Shown here one piece after another: positions 33,606 to 46,029 of a stretch of 64,000 nucleotides of DNA. Each line of letters begins with the position of its first letter. Position 1 is the stretch's first letter. This DNA is from Pterois miles. Taxonomy: Eukaryota; Chordata; Actinopteri; Perciformes; Scorpaenidae. Under the pieces are notes generated by a model. It saw only the letters and a list, made by a program, of their open reading frames with translations. It made no database searches and had not been told where the DNA came from. The position numbers and the translations under genes are program-made. The DNA is taken from the NCBI GenBank assembly GCA_947000775.1, contig CAMQGK010000144.1:15158001-15222000 (forward strand), read 5' to 3'.

Positions 33606-34107
33606 CTACAACTTATAAATTATAAGGTCTTACCAAACTGTTTCGTTAGTAACATTTTTGAAAGATTTGTATAGCAGCTGCTCTGTCATTATCTGCTGCA
33701 GTCAAACAGAGTATCTCCTCTGAGTGTTCTTGACTCCACTGATTCTTGTGAGGCTCAGAAGTCGAACGAAACTTTACTACCAGGAGGACGCTTTGGCCTC
33801 AAAGTGTGGGAAGAGAGTGTGGAGGGGTGAGGGGTTAAATAGAGGGCAAACATTTTGTAAGATCCCCTGTGCAGAGAGCAGTTCAAGAGGTTTTCTGAAG
33901 TGGTCTCATATCACACAAATGCAAGAGTTGTGTTTAATGCCACAGACTTTCAACCTCTGCCCTAGTCACTGTACAGATACCCACAAGTCGCTCCACTTGA
34001 CCAAGTCATATCTGTCCCTTCTGGAAATCATTCAGGGCCCGTGTGGTTCCATTTTTTCATATTTATTATTTTACAAATGTACCTTTTATCTTAGGGTTTC
34101 TTTATTT
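33606..34107. other. Unassigned spacer
   Basis: The 138-residue frame beginning at 33724 has no recognisable domain and runs into the family A copy, so it is not called. Confidence 0.4.
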
Positions 34108-34462
34108 ATAGGGCTGTTAAAGTTTGTTGGAAGCAAATAGTTTTAACACTACTAATTTCTTTAAGGTATTAATGCAAATTGCGATTTTCAGGTTGTAGCT
34201 GGTTCAGTTTTAAAGCTAACTAGATGAAACTAGAAAAGCTAGGGATTTCCTTGGTACCAACCATGTCATACTAACTTGTCGGGAAGGAGGCTAAATAGCA
34301 TTCCAAAGAAATTCTGGCGAGGAAAAACTGTCATAGTTATTTTCAATGTAGACCCTTGACCGCTGACCTCAAGATAAGAGAATGAGAATCAATGGGTGAA
34401 TTCAATGGGTGATTAATCATGTGATTAATCATGATTAAATATTTTAAGCGATCGACAGCCAT
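34108..34462 (+). mobile_element. Family A, near-complete ends with central deletion
   Basis: Both ends are visible: tagggctgttaaagtttg (about 34108) and aagcgatcgacagccata (about 34447-34464). Between them are aatttctttaaggtattaat, tggtaccaaccatgtcat and ttgaccgctgacctcaag. The second half is collapsed, and gggtgattaatcatgtgatt shows a local duplication. Confidence 0.85.
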
Positions 34463-35925
34463 ATTTATAATGCTTGGCTTTATCAAATAGGATTTGGTTA
34501 ATATATCTTTTTAACACAAGTCTCTGCAAGGGCTGCTGGTTGGAGTTTTCTGTCCAGAAGCAACCTGACGAATGTGAGCACCTACTGCTCAGGCCGACTG
34601 CTGCAGCTGTGCTCCTCAGTATGGATTACAAGGTGAACTATCCCTTCACTTCTCAGCTGCAAGCTTTTTGTTGCCAGTTTTTCTCTGAATATAGTTTTCT
34701 CCCCATCTCTGTATTCTTGTGCCTCCCCATCTTCTGTCTCCCCTCTTTGTTTTTGTCTCGCCCCCAATTTTCTTTTTTGTCTCACCTCCACAGGTGGCCG
34801 AACAGCTGGGCGGAGAAGCAAGCTACTGTGATCCAGACAAGCACCTGGACAAGGCGAGATGAACCACAGCAACAGCAAGAACAAAGGGGAGACAAAGGGG
34901 GACAACTGTTTCATGGTTGTGCAGTAAAAATGTTATTTTTAAAAGACTTTGTCATATTAAAAAGCTTTGATAACATTTTGTGTAGACAAATAAAAAACAG
35001 AGCTTTTAGAAAGGTGCTGAATAAACAAGCAAAATGTCTTTGGGATACTACTTTTTATCTCTCCAAACCATCCGGGAACAAAGGACATACAATGGGACAC
35101 TGAGCAGTGTGAACGGTATTTTTACAGTATTATTATACATTCATTTCAGACTGTTGGAGTTTCGGGATAATGAGCCTTTGGAACAATAGAGTCTCCTGAT
35201 ATTTTTATCAGCCGGGAAGCGAAAGAACGAGCAAGACTTACTACTGGTGTGAGTTCATCCCAGTACGAAACATACAGGCATCGTAGCTTCAGAGAGAGAG
35301 GTGACACGTTTGGGTGCGTCGTCTTTCTAATTACGCATTTTCACAGTCCGATACTTCAACAGGTTTACGAGAAACTGTGACTTTCTTGACTTGCAGAATT
35401 ATCTTTTAAACTGACAAACGTTATACATGTGATTTATGGTGCAACTGTTCATATTTTTCCCATGGTGGTCCACTGGAAGGGGCAGGACTTCGCCTCTCTA
35501 TGGGCGGTCCCTGCATCTTCAGGCCATCACAACTAGGTCCTGGAAGAATTCATGTTTCACATACTTTTCACAGGTTTGATTTAATAATGTGAAAGGGGAG
35601 CAACAGTAGTTCTGATTCTTCATTGTATTGTACTGGATGATGTGTGGCATGGAGCACAGGGTACTTATGGAAAGGAAAGACTACAATCAACACACTGAAA
35701 AATTCAAGATGCTGCTTGGTTAAGCATTGTAATGTGCTTTTATCATCTTTTCTCAGAAACGAGAAAATGTATTTTACTGTGATTTGATGTGATTTTATGA
35801 TGAAGTACTGAGCTTGAAAATGCACTTCAGTAATGATGTGCATCACGGTGCATCCATGTGTCTGTAAGTCTGTTTTTGTATGCAAATATGCATATGTTTT
35901 AATGTGTATGGATCCTTAAGGCACA
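34463..35925. other. Unassigned spacer, pyrimidine-rich at 34680-34790
   Basis: A 209-residue frame (34474-35103) spans this stretch but shows no domain, and half of it is compositionally driven. A weak exon candidate at 34794 is listed separately. Confidence 0.4.
34794..34862 (+). CDS. Possible terminal coding exon (weak)
   Basis: A pyrimidine tract of roughly 100 bases (34690-34790) ends in ctcacctccacag, an excellent 3' splice site. It is followed by a GC-richer block that reads, in phase 0, VAEQLGGEASYCDPDKHLDK plus Ala-Arg and a stop at 34860-34862. The composition shift and the hydrophilic, non-repetitive peptide look exon-like. I do not recognise the peptide. Alternatively the block is part of the longer frame in another phase (WPNSWAEKQATVIQ...), or is chance. 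No partner exon, start or poly-A signal was tied to it. Confidence 0.2.
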   Translation: MAEQLGGEASYCDPDKHLDKAR

Positions 35926-35926
35926 A

Positions 35927-35955
35927 TGTGTGTGTGTGTGTGTGTGTGTGTGTGG
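35927..35955. repeat. (TG)n microsatellite
   Basis: Short TG run. Confidence 0.9.
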
Positions 35956-36429
35956 GCAGAGGTTAATTTAGCCCAGCAGTGGAGAGCCCTTGATAAAGAG
36001 CAGCCTGATCCCTGTTTAATTACCTTCCGTCTACATTTCACTGGCATACACTGGGTCATAGGTGTGCGTCGTGTGATGAATGTAAGATTTGTCTTCCGAG
36101 CAAGGACCGGCACACTCAACATCTGTGTGAGTGAGTACTTGTTCGACATTTCATTCTGGAGGGGGGGGGGGATAAGAGATGGAAAGTTTCCAGAAAAGGA
36201 GGAAAAGTGAGAGAGTGATGGTGAGTAGAGTAATGACAAGGGCATCCCTGCAGAGCTCACACACAGTGAGACAACACTAAGAAAACACACACAAATGTGG
36301 ACTTGAACTTCCTCATTTTCATTACGGTGGACGACATGAAGAGGATAAGGCTGCGTTTAACTCACACACAGATATAAGCATTTAGATTCTACTCTCCAAA
36401 TGCACACGAACACACACGTCGTCCCTCCT

Positions 36430-36640
36430 CATGACTGAGTGTGTCGCTGACGGCAGGACCAAAATAACGTTAATTTAATTAGGCCTAATAAAACGGCTGA
36501 GTGCAGCAATCAGCGACCCATCACTGGGACGGGAAACGCTACCAGAATTAAATGACTGCGTGGGGATGTGTATTAAAAAGCTAATAACATAATTACACAC
36601 ACAACAGCTCGTCTTGTAATCGCTAAACAATACTGGCAGA
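36430..36640. other. Candidate conserved noncoding / enhancer-like block
   Basis: A repeat-free, noncoding stretch with a perfect 12-base palindrome attaggcctaat (36478-36489) beside further homeodomain-type TAAT words (ttaatttaatt, gctaataacataattac), plus ggctgagtgcagcaatcagc and cactgggacgggaaacgc. No frame or repeat accounts for it. The call is inferred from composition and motif density only; no conservation data are available. Confidence 0.3.
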
Positions 36641-37011
36641 ATGCTAATGGTTGTCTCATGCAGCTTTAACTTTCTCCCTCTCCGAGTCTTTTTACCTTTC
36701 TTTTTCTATCGCTCCATTTCCTCTCTCCAATTATTTATGTAACACAGCTGATAATAATAAACACAGATAAAGGATCTATCGTTCACAGTTTTGTGAATGA
36801 TTATTTTCTAATCGCAGTGTTGTCGAAAAAAAATATATTTTTTTTTTATCTCTGTTGTTAATTAGCAATTACTCTAAATAATTGTTACATTGAAAATTAA
36901 ATTTGTAGATTTTACAGCTTGATGAGAATATGCAAATAAAAAAATAAATACTTATTATTTAGCAGTACTGATTTGTATTAGGTCAGTCAATCTTTTCAAA
37001 ATGAACCTCAA

Positions 37012-37242
37012 AAGGAGAGTGGGAGTATTTAATACTCTTATCAACATTGGAGTGGACAAATATGCTGCTTTATGCAAAGGTGTATGTATATTTATTACTG
37101 GAAATCAATTTATAATATAAAACAATGACAAATATTGTCCAGAAACCCTCACAGGTACTGCATTTAGCACAATAAAAATGCTCAACAGTAACTAAAACAA
37201 ATTTGCATATATGCATTATTATTATCAACTTTGACAGCCCTA
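37012..37242 (-). mobile_element. Family A partial copy
   Basis: The minus-strand end aactttgacagccctat is at 37228-37243. It then carries gacaaatattgtccagaaac, cctcacaggtactgcattta and ctcttatcaacattggagtg. Only the 3' third of the family is present. Confidence 0.85.
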
Positions 37243-37582
37243 TTTAGTATTTATTATTATCACTTACCATCTGAAGCCAATTCATGCAGCATTTCAGATT
37301 TATACTTAAAGATCACATCTAGTCATATTTCCAGACATATAAAAATTATTCTGCTTTGATTAATCATTTTTGTCTGAAATGGTTTTTCCATTAAAAAAGT
37401 TCAATTACCTCGTTAAATATTCTTAACAAAATGACATGTCCTCCTTCTGCCTCGCTGAAAATTCCAAAATCTATGAATAAGCTAATTCTGTTCATTTTAA
37501 CAACTTGATACAAGACATCTTGTACTTCACCGAAAAGTCCATTTCCAGACGCTGCTTGAAGTCTTTAAGGTGACTTGGAAAT

Positions 37583-38215
37583 TCAGCAGTGGTGGACGAA
37601 GTATTTAGATCTTTTACTTGAGATGAAGTAGCAATACTGCTGCGTAAAAAAATATGTAATGAGTAAAAGTTCTGCATTCAAAATGTTACTTAAGTAAAAG
37701 TACAAAAGTATATTTATTTAAAGTACCAAAAGTAAATCACAAATTTGCCTCAGGGGGCGACATCGTCTGTCATCAGATGAGGAAAATCTGCCCCCAAAAA
37801 ACACAAAAGAGACCTGAGGAAGAACAACAGAAGGAGCCCCCTTCCCACAGCATAATGAAAATACAACATAGACAATCCATGTGACAAAAATAAATACACG
37901 TAATGTGAACATACTGATGCATTCATGTGCACATCACTGTAATGTTATAGCTGGTAAAGGTGGAGCTCATTTTCATTATTTTAAACAGTACGCTGCTGTG
38001 CTGCGTGGCTTATTTTATATACTCATACAAAATCTAAGCTGGTAACTAAAGCTTTTCAAATATGTATTGTAATATGTAGTGAGGTAAAAGGTACAGGATT
38101 AAGAATAAAGTAGCATAAAATTGAAATTGTGGTACAAGTACATCAAAATTGTACTTAAGTAAAGTACTTGAGTAAATGCAGGCCTACGTATTTAAATTTC
38201 ATCACTGAAAATCAG
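37583..38215 (-). mobile_element. Family G copy
   Basis: Begins gcagtggtggacgaagtatt and contains ttacttaagtaaaagtacaa, gctggtaaaggtggagctca and ttgtacttaagtaaagtact, ending near ttcatcactga. The termini cagtggtgga/tcatcactg form the inverted ends of this very common teleost element (from memory; non-autonomous DNA transposon). 37742-37920 looks like a foreign insert, since it lacks the family's TACTT vocabulary. Confidence 0.75.
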
Positions 38216-39149
38216 GGTTTACGCTGCTAAAAAACAGGTAAATAAAAACTTTAGTCTGGTAAATCATCGCCTAAACAAGGAAACCTTCAGTGTACTTCAG
38301 TTGTATACATATAAGTTTTTATGAAGGAAACACATCTCATGATGGCACCCTGTAAATAAATGAATGGGCGTGTTTACTGACACACCCTGTCAGGAAACGG
38401 GGAGAGGCGACTCCAGCAGCTGGTGTCTGGCTTTGGCTGGAAATAAGCTGGGAGGAGAAACTGGCTGAGTCTGTATGTGCATGGTCTTGCATGGTGGACT
38501 ATCACTGGCTCCCAAACTAGTTGTGATGTACACATCTTAACTTCTGCTTTAAGTTGAGCACAAAGAAACTTTTCTCCTTCGGCAGATGGATGTAAAATCA
38601 GTAGTCTAGCGTTAAACTTTGCACATACATCATTCCGCACAGTGAAGCCCAAATCTAAATTAAGCAACAAGAAGCAAAATACAATTTTGACAAGACAGGA
38701 GTCGTTAATATAATCTAGTCAAGCCCATTGTTTTAAAGGCCAGCACTGTTGGTTTGTGTTTTCCTTCAGACTTCATTTTCTCTCATTTTGCCTTTGAAAT
38801 GTCACTTACATTCTCACAGGATTTCTTAAAATGTTGCTCAGTATCTGACCCCAGTTTATCAGCAAATTGTTCCAAACAAAAGCACGAATCATATCAGTGT
38901 GCTGTAGTTCCTGATGATGAGAGCAGATATGGTGTTTTCTCAGTGTCATACTAACATTACATCATCAGATACGTTAATATTCTGAATCTGATACAGGTCA
39001 TTTCAACAGCCAGGCTGTTCTTGTACACTGTTCATAGTAATACCTATGAAAAGTAATGCATTGTAATTTGTACTGCATGTATCCCACATAATCAGTTCCT
39101 ATGAATATACATAATTGTGAGTGACAAACACAGAGCACGGAGGTTGAGG
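38216..39149. other. Unassigned spacer
   Basis: No recognised repeat. Short frames lack features. Confidence 0.4.
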
Positions 39150-39260
39150 GTTGAAGTCAATACCAATTTATATGTCACCCAACTTCCACTTATGTTACGG
39201 GGTTATTTTTACCCAAACCCACAGTCTTTTCCTAAACTTAACTAAGTAGTTTTGTTGGGA
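39150..39260 (+). repeat. Family B fragment
   Basis: Reads tttttacccaaacccacagt, cttttcctaaacttaactaa and gtagttttgttggg. Confidence 0.7.
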
Positions 39261-39264
39261 AAAC

Positions 39265-39730
39265 AAACATTACATTTTCTGATTAAGATATTATTCAGGT
39301 TTTAGGAGCATTCTTTGGACATGTATACAGCGCATTTGGAAAAATTATTGTTTTTACAGCGGTTTGCGACAAAAAACAACTAGGCAACAGCTTGCGGAGA
39401 TTCATGCCAAAAAGAAACGGCCACATTTCTAGTTGGAAGGAGAGACAGACGTACTTTTACACATTATGAAAGGCTTGGATATCAACATGTTTGGGAAATG
39501 CACAAATAACGCAGTGTCAAGCCATCGAACAAGTCCGCCATTGGTTACGTTAATTGTTGAGTATACATGGCTGCATGTAAACGGGAATGCTCATTCATTT
39601 TCATTCGCCGTGTAAACAGCTTAGTAGGAATATGGTCCTTTTTTGGAATAAGGGCAAAAACCAAAATATTGTGTACATGTAAACAAAGTCAGTGTGTTCT
39701 CCCCTGATGTGACTGTGCTATCATTATAAA
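39265..39730. repeat. MITE-like dispersed repeat with coding-like core
   Basis: Holds atgtatacagcgcatttgga, gcggtttgcgacaaaaaaca, ggcaacagcttgcggagatt and catgtaaacgggaatgctca, then ggaatatggtccttttttgg and gtgtacatgtaaac. I recall this order from a common percomorph element related to PIF/Harbinger-type MITEs. The frame EGETDVLLHIMKGLDINMFG (39436-39495) may derive from its parent's protein. Class not proven. Confidence 0.45.
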
Positions 39731-40539
39731 ACAAATATATCTGTCCATCCGTTGTAGATCTGTTATAGGTTGGTGATATGAACAGGATATTTTGGAAATA
39801 TTTTACTGCCATTAAACAAAGTGACCACAGTACTGTATGCCACTGCTTTGCCAGTGTAACTTATTTTCTCTCTGCTTGCTCACTTCTTCCATTTGACATT
39901 ATCTCCATTTGGTGAAAATGCTCCACACCTGTCACAGTCCACACCCAAATCCTTGAATCACCCCCTGTGTATTTATTTGTGCAGGTTTACAAAATGTGTT
40001 TGCACTGAAGAGTCCTCACATCAGTTTCACCAGACTAAAACAAAAAGGACTTCTTGTATATTGAATTTCTGTTTGTGGTGAAATGCATGTGTTATGGCAT
40101 TTTTTTTTTTCTGTTATAATCACTTGCTAGAGACCTCTTCAACCTTTTCATTGGTTGTTTAGTGCTGGAGTCATGTTTTATCCGTTAATGAAAGTGTATT
40201 GACTTCACATAGGCTACATAATTCTATGGCAGACGTTCAGGGTTTTCACATTGGCAGACATTTTTTATATACTTCTTAGCCATGTGAATGGAGATGTTCT
40301 CTTAACATTTATTGAAAAGCCTGCATGTATTAAAATGAAAGGTTTCTCTCATATCACTCTTCTTGCCTCGTTCCTCCTGTCAGTCGCTCTCCCCATCACT
40401 TTCTCACTCTTTTTTTTCCTCCGGCTGCCTCCCTTTCTCTGTCCTTGAGCTGAAAATGGAGAGGTAGGCAGCAGTGAAGAGAAACAGATATTGGTTTGAC
40501 ACTCTGTCACATCTTTTTGTTAGGACCAAACTCATTCAG

Positions 40540-40540
<1 letters not shown>
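39731..40540. other. Unassigned spacer
   Basis: No supported gene. Pyrimidine-rich at 40370-40445. Confidence 0.4.
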
Positions 40541-40590
<50 letters not shown>

Positions 40591-40607
40591 TGTGTGTGTG
40601 TTAGTAA
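40541..40607. repeat. (TG)n microsatellite
   Basis: TG array with one TC interruption. The Cys/Val frame is an artefact. Confidence 0.95.
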
Positions 40608-41160
40608 ATGAGTGTGTGAGCTTGTGCATGAATAGGCTTGTATCAGTGCATCAGTGTGTGTTGATGAAAAACTCAGTGAGCTGACTCAAGGCTAGAGCTG
40701 CCTACGAAAGCGGTGAACTATCTGGCAGATTTGAATGAACATAAATGAACATGTGAACAACAGAGAGGGGGAGAAAAAACATCAACACAGAATTGATGTG
40801 GTGGGTTTGCAGTTGCTAGGCGATCTCAGTAATCTTGATCGGTGGATGTAGCTTTTACTACGAGGAACCGACGCCATTTGCACTGCCTTTACAGTTATAT
40901 TACTATTACTACAGTATATACCTGTATGCGCTCAGTGATACTTTCTATGATTATATGAGTACATACCTTAACCAGTAAAACACCTTTTCCCTTATAAATT
41001 GTACACACAAACCCTGGCTAGCTTGTTTGTCGCAGTTTCAAACACAATTTTCTAACACATTCTCAACTCGTCACATATTGCCCATTTGTTACACCTTGTG
41101 GCATCATGCCCCTTTGCGTCAGTATTTTTGGCATCAAAACCTCTATATTTACCCTACCCT

Positions 41161-41471
41161 GGCATTAATTAGGATTAGGAGACAAAACCACTATAGTTAC
41201 CCTTGGCGTTACTTTAGGATTAGTGGACAAAACCCCTATAGTTACCGTTGGTGTTACTTTAAGATTATGCAACAAAACCACTGTAGTTATCCTTGGTGTT
41301 AATTAGGATTATGCAATAAAATCACTATAGTTACCCTTGGCATTACGTCGGATTAGACAACAAAACCACTATAGCTATCCTTGGCATTAATTAGGATTAT
41401 GTGGCAAAACCACTAGAGTTACCTTTGGCATTACTTTAGGATCATGCCACAAAGCCACTATAGTCACCCTT
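41161..41471. repeat. Minisatellite: seven units of 44/45 bp
   Basis: Unit boundaries at each 'ggcatta/ggtgtta' start: 41161, 41205, 41250, 41295, 41339, 41383, 41427, ending 41471. Each unit carries an aggatta.g core, acaaaaccactatagtta and ccctt. Units vary by point changes and one-base indels. A single related unit sits in the family B copy at 5835-5890, so the array is an expansion of a family B segment. Confidence 0.95.
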
Positions 41472-41730
41472 TTAACTACGTGGTTGGTCTTAGAGTTACT
41501 ACGTTTGTACAGTGAAAATGACACTGAACATTGTGAACACGGGACATGAATGAACAATTGATAACATGACGCACAGGACACAAACAGTGGTCTCCTGGAT
41601 GAAAGCCTTGTGTTTGTTGGACCTGCCCGACCAATATGCCTCGCGCTAAAGGGTGCTTTGCGCACTGGCACAGAACGCCAACAGCCTTGGCATTTAATGC
41701 CCTGGGAATGACAGTATATTTTGGCCTAAA
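41472..41730 (-). repeat. Family B copy, minus strand
   Basis: Continues from the minisatellite: actacgtttgtacagtgaaa, acgggacatgaatgaac, tggtctcctggatgaaagcc and ttgtgtttgttgg, the reverse of the family B body, ending near gccctgggaatgac. Confidence 0.8.
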
Positions 41731-41977
41731 TGTAGGCCATATTTCTAATGTTGTATGCCAGACCGTCAGTACAGTGCATGAGTTCATAGGCAGAGCACCG
41801 TGTCCCTGGACCTCTAGACTAGTGGTTGCCACCTTTGTTGTCTGACGTATTCCCACAGCCATATGAGATGAGCTCAAGTACCCCTTCATCAACATCTCTT
41901 GTGATAAGTTGAACTGATTTTAACTTTAACTTTAGTGTTTTGTTTAACACTAAATTTGGAATGGTTACTTTTTTTTT

Positions 41978-42006
41978 GGATGGATGGATGGATGGGTGGA
42001 TGGATG
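41978..42006. repeat. (GGAT)n microsatellite
   Basis: Seven GGAT units with one gggt variant. Confidence 0.95.
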
Positions 42007-42009
42007 TTT

Positions 42010-43754
42010 TATTAATCACAGCTGTAAATTTCACTATTTCATTGTTAGATCAGTTTAGCCAAAATGACAAATCAACTGTGAATTGTCGATATTTAGACTC
42101 AGATTTGCATTCACACTGCTACCATTAGTAGTGGCGCTAATTTAATCATTATTTTTTGCTTTCCATTTCAACTTCATTACTCTCTTAGTTTTCACACATT
42201 CTACAGCACAGTGTTAAGATATAAAGGGGAGCTCTCCCCACTTTCACACATCAATATATGTTTAAAGGTGTTGAGTAGTACTACTGTATGCAGTGCTTGA
42301 AGTAGAAAAACAATAAGTGCCAGTACTCTCTTATGCATGTGGTGCCTTGTGTATTGGCTGGTATCAGTAATCTCTTGTGACTTATTCCTTTTTTTCATTA
42401 TTTCTTTCAGCATGTTATACAGTGTCAGTCATAATCAGCTGTGATTTCATTGCTATTATTATACTGTCTATGCATCCTCTATTGTAGGCCTATAATACTC
42501 CAATAATACTCCAACTGGAACATTATATGAATAAGGTATGGTGTTAATAGTTAAAATGTTTATGTTATTTGCAGCCCATAGCAGGGTATCATTCAGGTTT
42601 AGAAGCAGAGTCCCAGTCAGGATGCTCCTACATATTATACAGCAGGGTACAGGGTTCTCCCCTAAGTAAGTTTGAAGGATTTTGGACTTAAAACTATATA
42701 ATTTTACATTTTATCATTTACACATACCACAGCCTTTGTCAACATTTAATTCTTCTCCAGATATTTTCCCTAAAAAAGCAGATTTAGAAAACTTTTAAAT
42801 GTTTCATTAATTATATTTGTTCACAAATAAAAAAGTTATGACGAACAGTTCACTAAGTATTTTACAAAAAAGAACAGTATATCGATAAATTACAGCGCCC
42901 CTGTTCTCAGCCCCCCTCGCCCATGCTGTGCGTCGGCTCATCCAGATGCTCCCCCACATACCGTAGTTTTTAGGTTCATACGGCTTATGAACATATGCTA
43001 GCACTGCAGTGTTATGAATCTCCATTATGAACGTCCTAAAAAACCTGATGTGAAGAGGAGAGAAGAGTACTGGCAGCTTGCAAGACATGCCGGTGCGCAA
43101 GAAAAGTCACGGCATACCCAAGTAGTGAAGTGCAGAAGTACTATGCACCGGTGAGTACTGTCCAGGTTTGAGTACTGCGTGTGTGAATAAAGAGTTGTAT
43201 AAAGCTTTTGTGGCTCCAAAGGGAGCTGTGTGATGATAAACTGCCTCAAGTGATGTCACTTGTAGGCTCAAGGCTTTTAGGCAATACTAACATAACACAC
43301 CTGAATCTCCGGCTGAAGTGCTGGCTGTCGAGTTGCATTGTAAGTCATGTAGCAGCCAGGTTTTAACAAGGAAAAATAATGCATGGAATAAAAAAAAATG
43401 CAATAACTGTTTTTTTTTTTTTCCTTATTTTAATATTTGTTTAACTGTCCATGAGTGCAACAATACTACGGGACTGTAATGCTAAGTCAGTGCAGTACTC
43501 AGACCCAGGTTGATGTGAGGCTTATCTGGTGAATGCCACTTATGCAGCTGTCAGTTTCTGCTTACCTAAGATTAGGCCGAATGAACAGGCGATCTAGACA
43601 GATACACATGCAAACGCACACCAGGTCTTTGGGAGAGACGACAAACAGAAACACCGTAATCTGCATGACATGACACACTGGCAAATCTGATGAAGGTCTG
43701 GAGGGACTCTTGCAGTTTTCAGTGGCACGATGTAACAAAATAATAATACATTGT
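42010..43754. other. Unassigned spacer
   Basis: No gene recognised. A T-run lies at about 43410-43422. 42880-43260 is GC-richer and could be an unrecognised repeat. Confidence 0.4.
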
Positions 43755-44410
43755 TACAGTGCTGAAGTATTTTTTAGGAGCATCTGTACTGTACTTGAGT
43801 TTTCATATTTCTGTCAGCTTTCATTTTTACTTCACTACATATCCTAAATACAATGTATACTTTTATTCCACTACATTTCCTCTAAGCATCTTAGTTACCT
43901 GTAACTAATGCAAGCAAGCAGGTCTGGCTAATTGGTGGCCCTTGCTCATTCACATGATGGGCAAGTGCAAACAAAGTCCTATCACAGCCATAGTCAAGTT
44001 TTGATTTCCGTTCAAGTCCACGCAAGCTGCATGTCAGATCATGCTTCGTGCTACTTGCGACTACGAGCAAGGGAAAATATGAATTTTGCTCATTAAATCC
44101 TTTAAGTTGTTAAGACTTTGTTTTTTTCCAAGTGCAATATAGCCTCCATTTTTAAAATTGTGTTGATGTTGAGAGGAATAAACTTCTCATTGCATCTCAA
44201 AATTCTGACTTGCTTGATTTTCTAATTAACATTTACTTGTACTTTTACTTTCAGTACTGAAGTACATTAAATATCAGAAAATTACTTTTGATACTGAAGT
44301 ACAGGAAATATGAGACACTTTTTGACTTTAACTTCCACTAAAGTCATTTTCTGGTTTGATATCTGTACTTCTACTCAAGTGTTGCTTTCAGGTACTTCAT
44401 CCACCACTGA
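43755..44410 (+). mobile_element. Family G copy, plus strand, diverged
   Basis: Carries ctgtactgtacttgagtttt, tccactacatttcctctaag, ttactttcagtactgaagta, cttctactcaagtgttgc and the end gtacttcatccaccactga. The centre (43930-44180) lacks family words and may be inserted or decayed. Confidence 0.7.
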
Positions 44411-46029
44411 TTTTCATTTCACAGTGATTCTCTCTCTTGAGGATTTAGGCCACAAATTTTGTTAAATCCGACGTGCACTCCCCTAGTATATTGATGTGTG
44501 ATATAGCAATCTGAAGTAATCAAATCACATACAATATCCTACATTAAGTGTCTCACAGAAACACAAAAAGATGTTTTTGTTTGAAACTTGAAACATATTA
44601 AGAAATATGAAACCTTGCTAAAATTTTACCAAACACTTCAAGATAATCTGGCTGAAGTGACGGCTTGTTTACAACCTGTCCGATCATCGACACACCCGTT
44701 GCTTCCTGTTGAATCTCTGATCTTATCAGTCCCTAATATCTTTAACACATTATCACAATCAAAGTCTGGTTTAATGTGTTTCTGGACCTGCCTCGCCTCC
44801 CTCTATCAGTATCGCCGTGTACTGCTGTTTGTTCTGTTTTCACATTGTTTTACTCCAGAAGACAGATGAGACATTAGCGCTCTCCCTGGCCAGGACACAC
44901 ACACACACTCCCAGGACAATATTTAGACACCAAACACACTCTCACTACTCTCGCTGGACACATCTGAAAGTGCATTTTTGAACACACACACAGCTGGAAG
45001 ACACACGAGCCGCACATACTTTGTTCTTACTATCCCCATACACTCCATCTGTTTTAACCCACAGCCATAAAGTTGTTGCAACACACACACTAGTGAGTCC
45101 AGAACATCTCTTTTTGGCCAATCACAGTGATTTATAGCAGCCACGCCATGCTCTCCTAAAGTCCCCTCTGTGTCTCTCTCATTCTCTTTTCTACAGTCTC
45201 TCTCTGTTGTACCAGCTTCCCATCAGTTTACCTCCCGTTCACCCATCTTTCATTCTAAATCACCATCCCCAAATCTCACTTTCTCTCTTACATCTCTCTC
45301 TCTCTGTGTGCCCTCTATCCATCCCCCCTCCCTCCCCCTTCTCTCCGTTCTCCCAGTTGGTTATTAATGGTTTTAATTTACAGAAAGGAAGGACCTTGGT
45401 GCCCATAGAGGCATCCCCTCTGCCCCCAGTGTGTATTTGTGTGAGAGAGAAGAAAAGAGAGACCCCCTGCTCGTCCCTGTGTAACCAAGCAGCAATAATG
45501 CTTTGTCTTCTTTAACTGTGCTGCTCCTTCAAGGTAGCCCACATCCTTCTCCCCTCACCTTCTCCTCCAGCTCTTTCACTTTCGCCATCGCTCTTAACAA
45601 TCTCTTTATTTTCTGTCTTTTTCCTGGTGTTTCTTTCTCACTGTCTTCCTTCTCAGCAACTTGTGATTTCTCTGTAGTAGCTTCATGTGCCAACATGTTG
45701 TGACCACTTGCCCTGGGTGTCTGCACTTCCCCTGTGGGTTTGTTATTTGACAGGGTTGCTTGTTATCATTTGCGGTACCACCTTTGTTGCCGGGCAACTA
45801 TTGATGCGGTGTTGTTTGCAACATAGGCTACATCCAGTGCTATTGTGTGTGTGTTTTTTCCACCCTGTCCTCTGAAGCTCTTTCTGTGGTTCAAAGGACT
45901 TTGCTGGGAGACAGATGCTGGATGTTCAGAACAGCAAATTGAAACATACTGTAGGTTACTGGGTTCAGTCACTGTGGCACAGCAGAAGAACAGCCTTTAA
46001 AACATATTGAAATGTTGCAAATTATGGCT
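44411..46029. other. Unassigned spacer with pyrimidine-rich tracts
   Basis: A CT-rich stretch at 45165-45360 and another at 45540-45660 produce Ser/Pro/Leu-rich frames on plus. No domain or splice-consistent structure was found. Confidence 0.45.

Noticed and set aside
34474..35103. 209-residue plus-strand open frame as a gene
   Set aside because: No recognisable domain. It starts in unassigned sequence beside a family A copy and passes through a pyrimidine-rich tract that suppresses stops. Only the small exon-like block at 34794 was kept, at low confidence.
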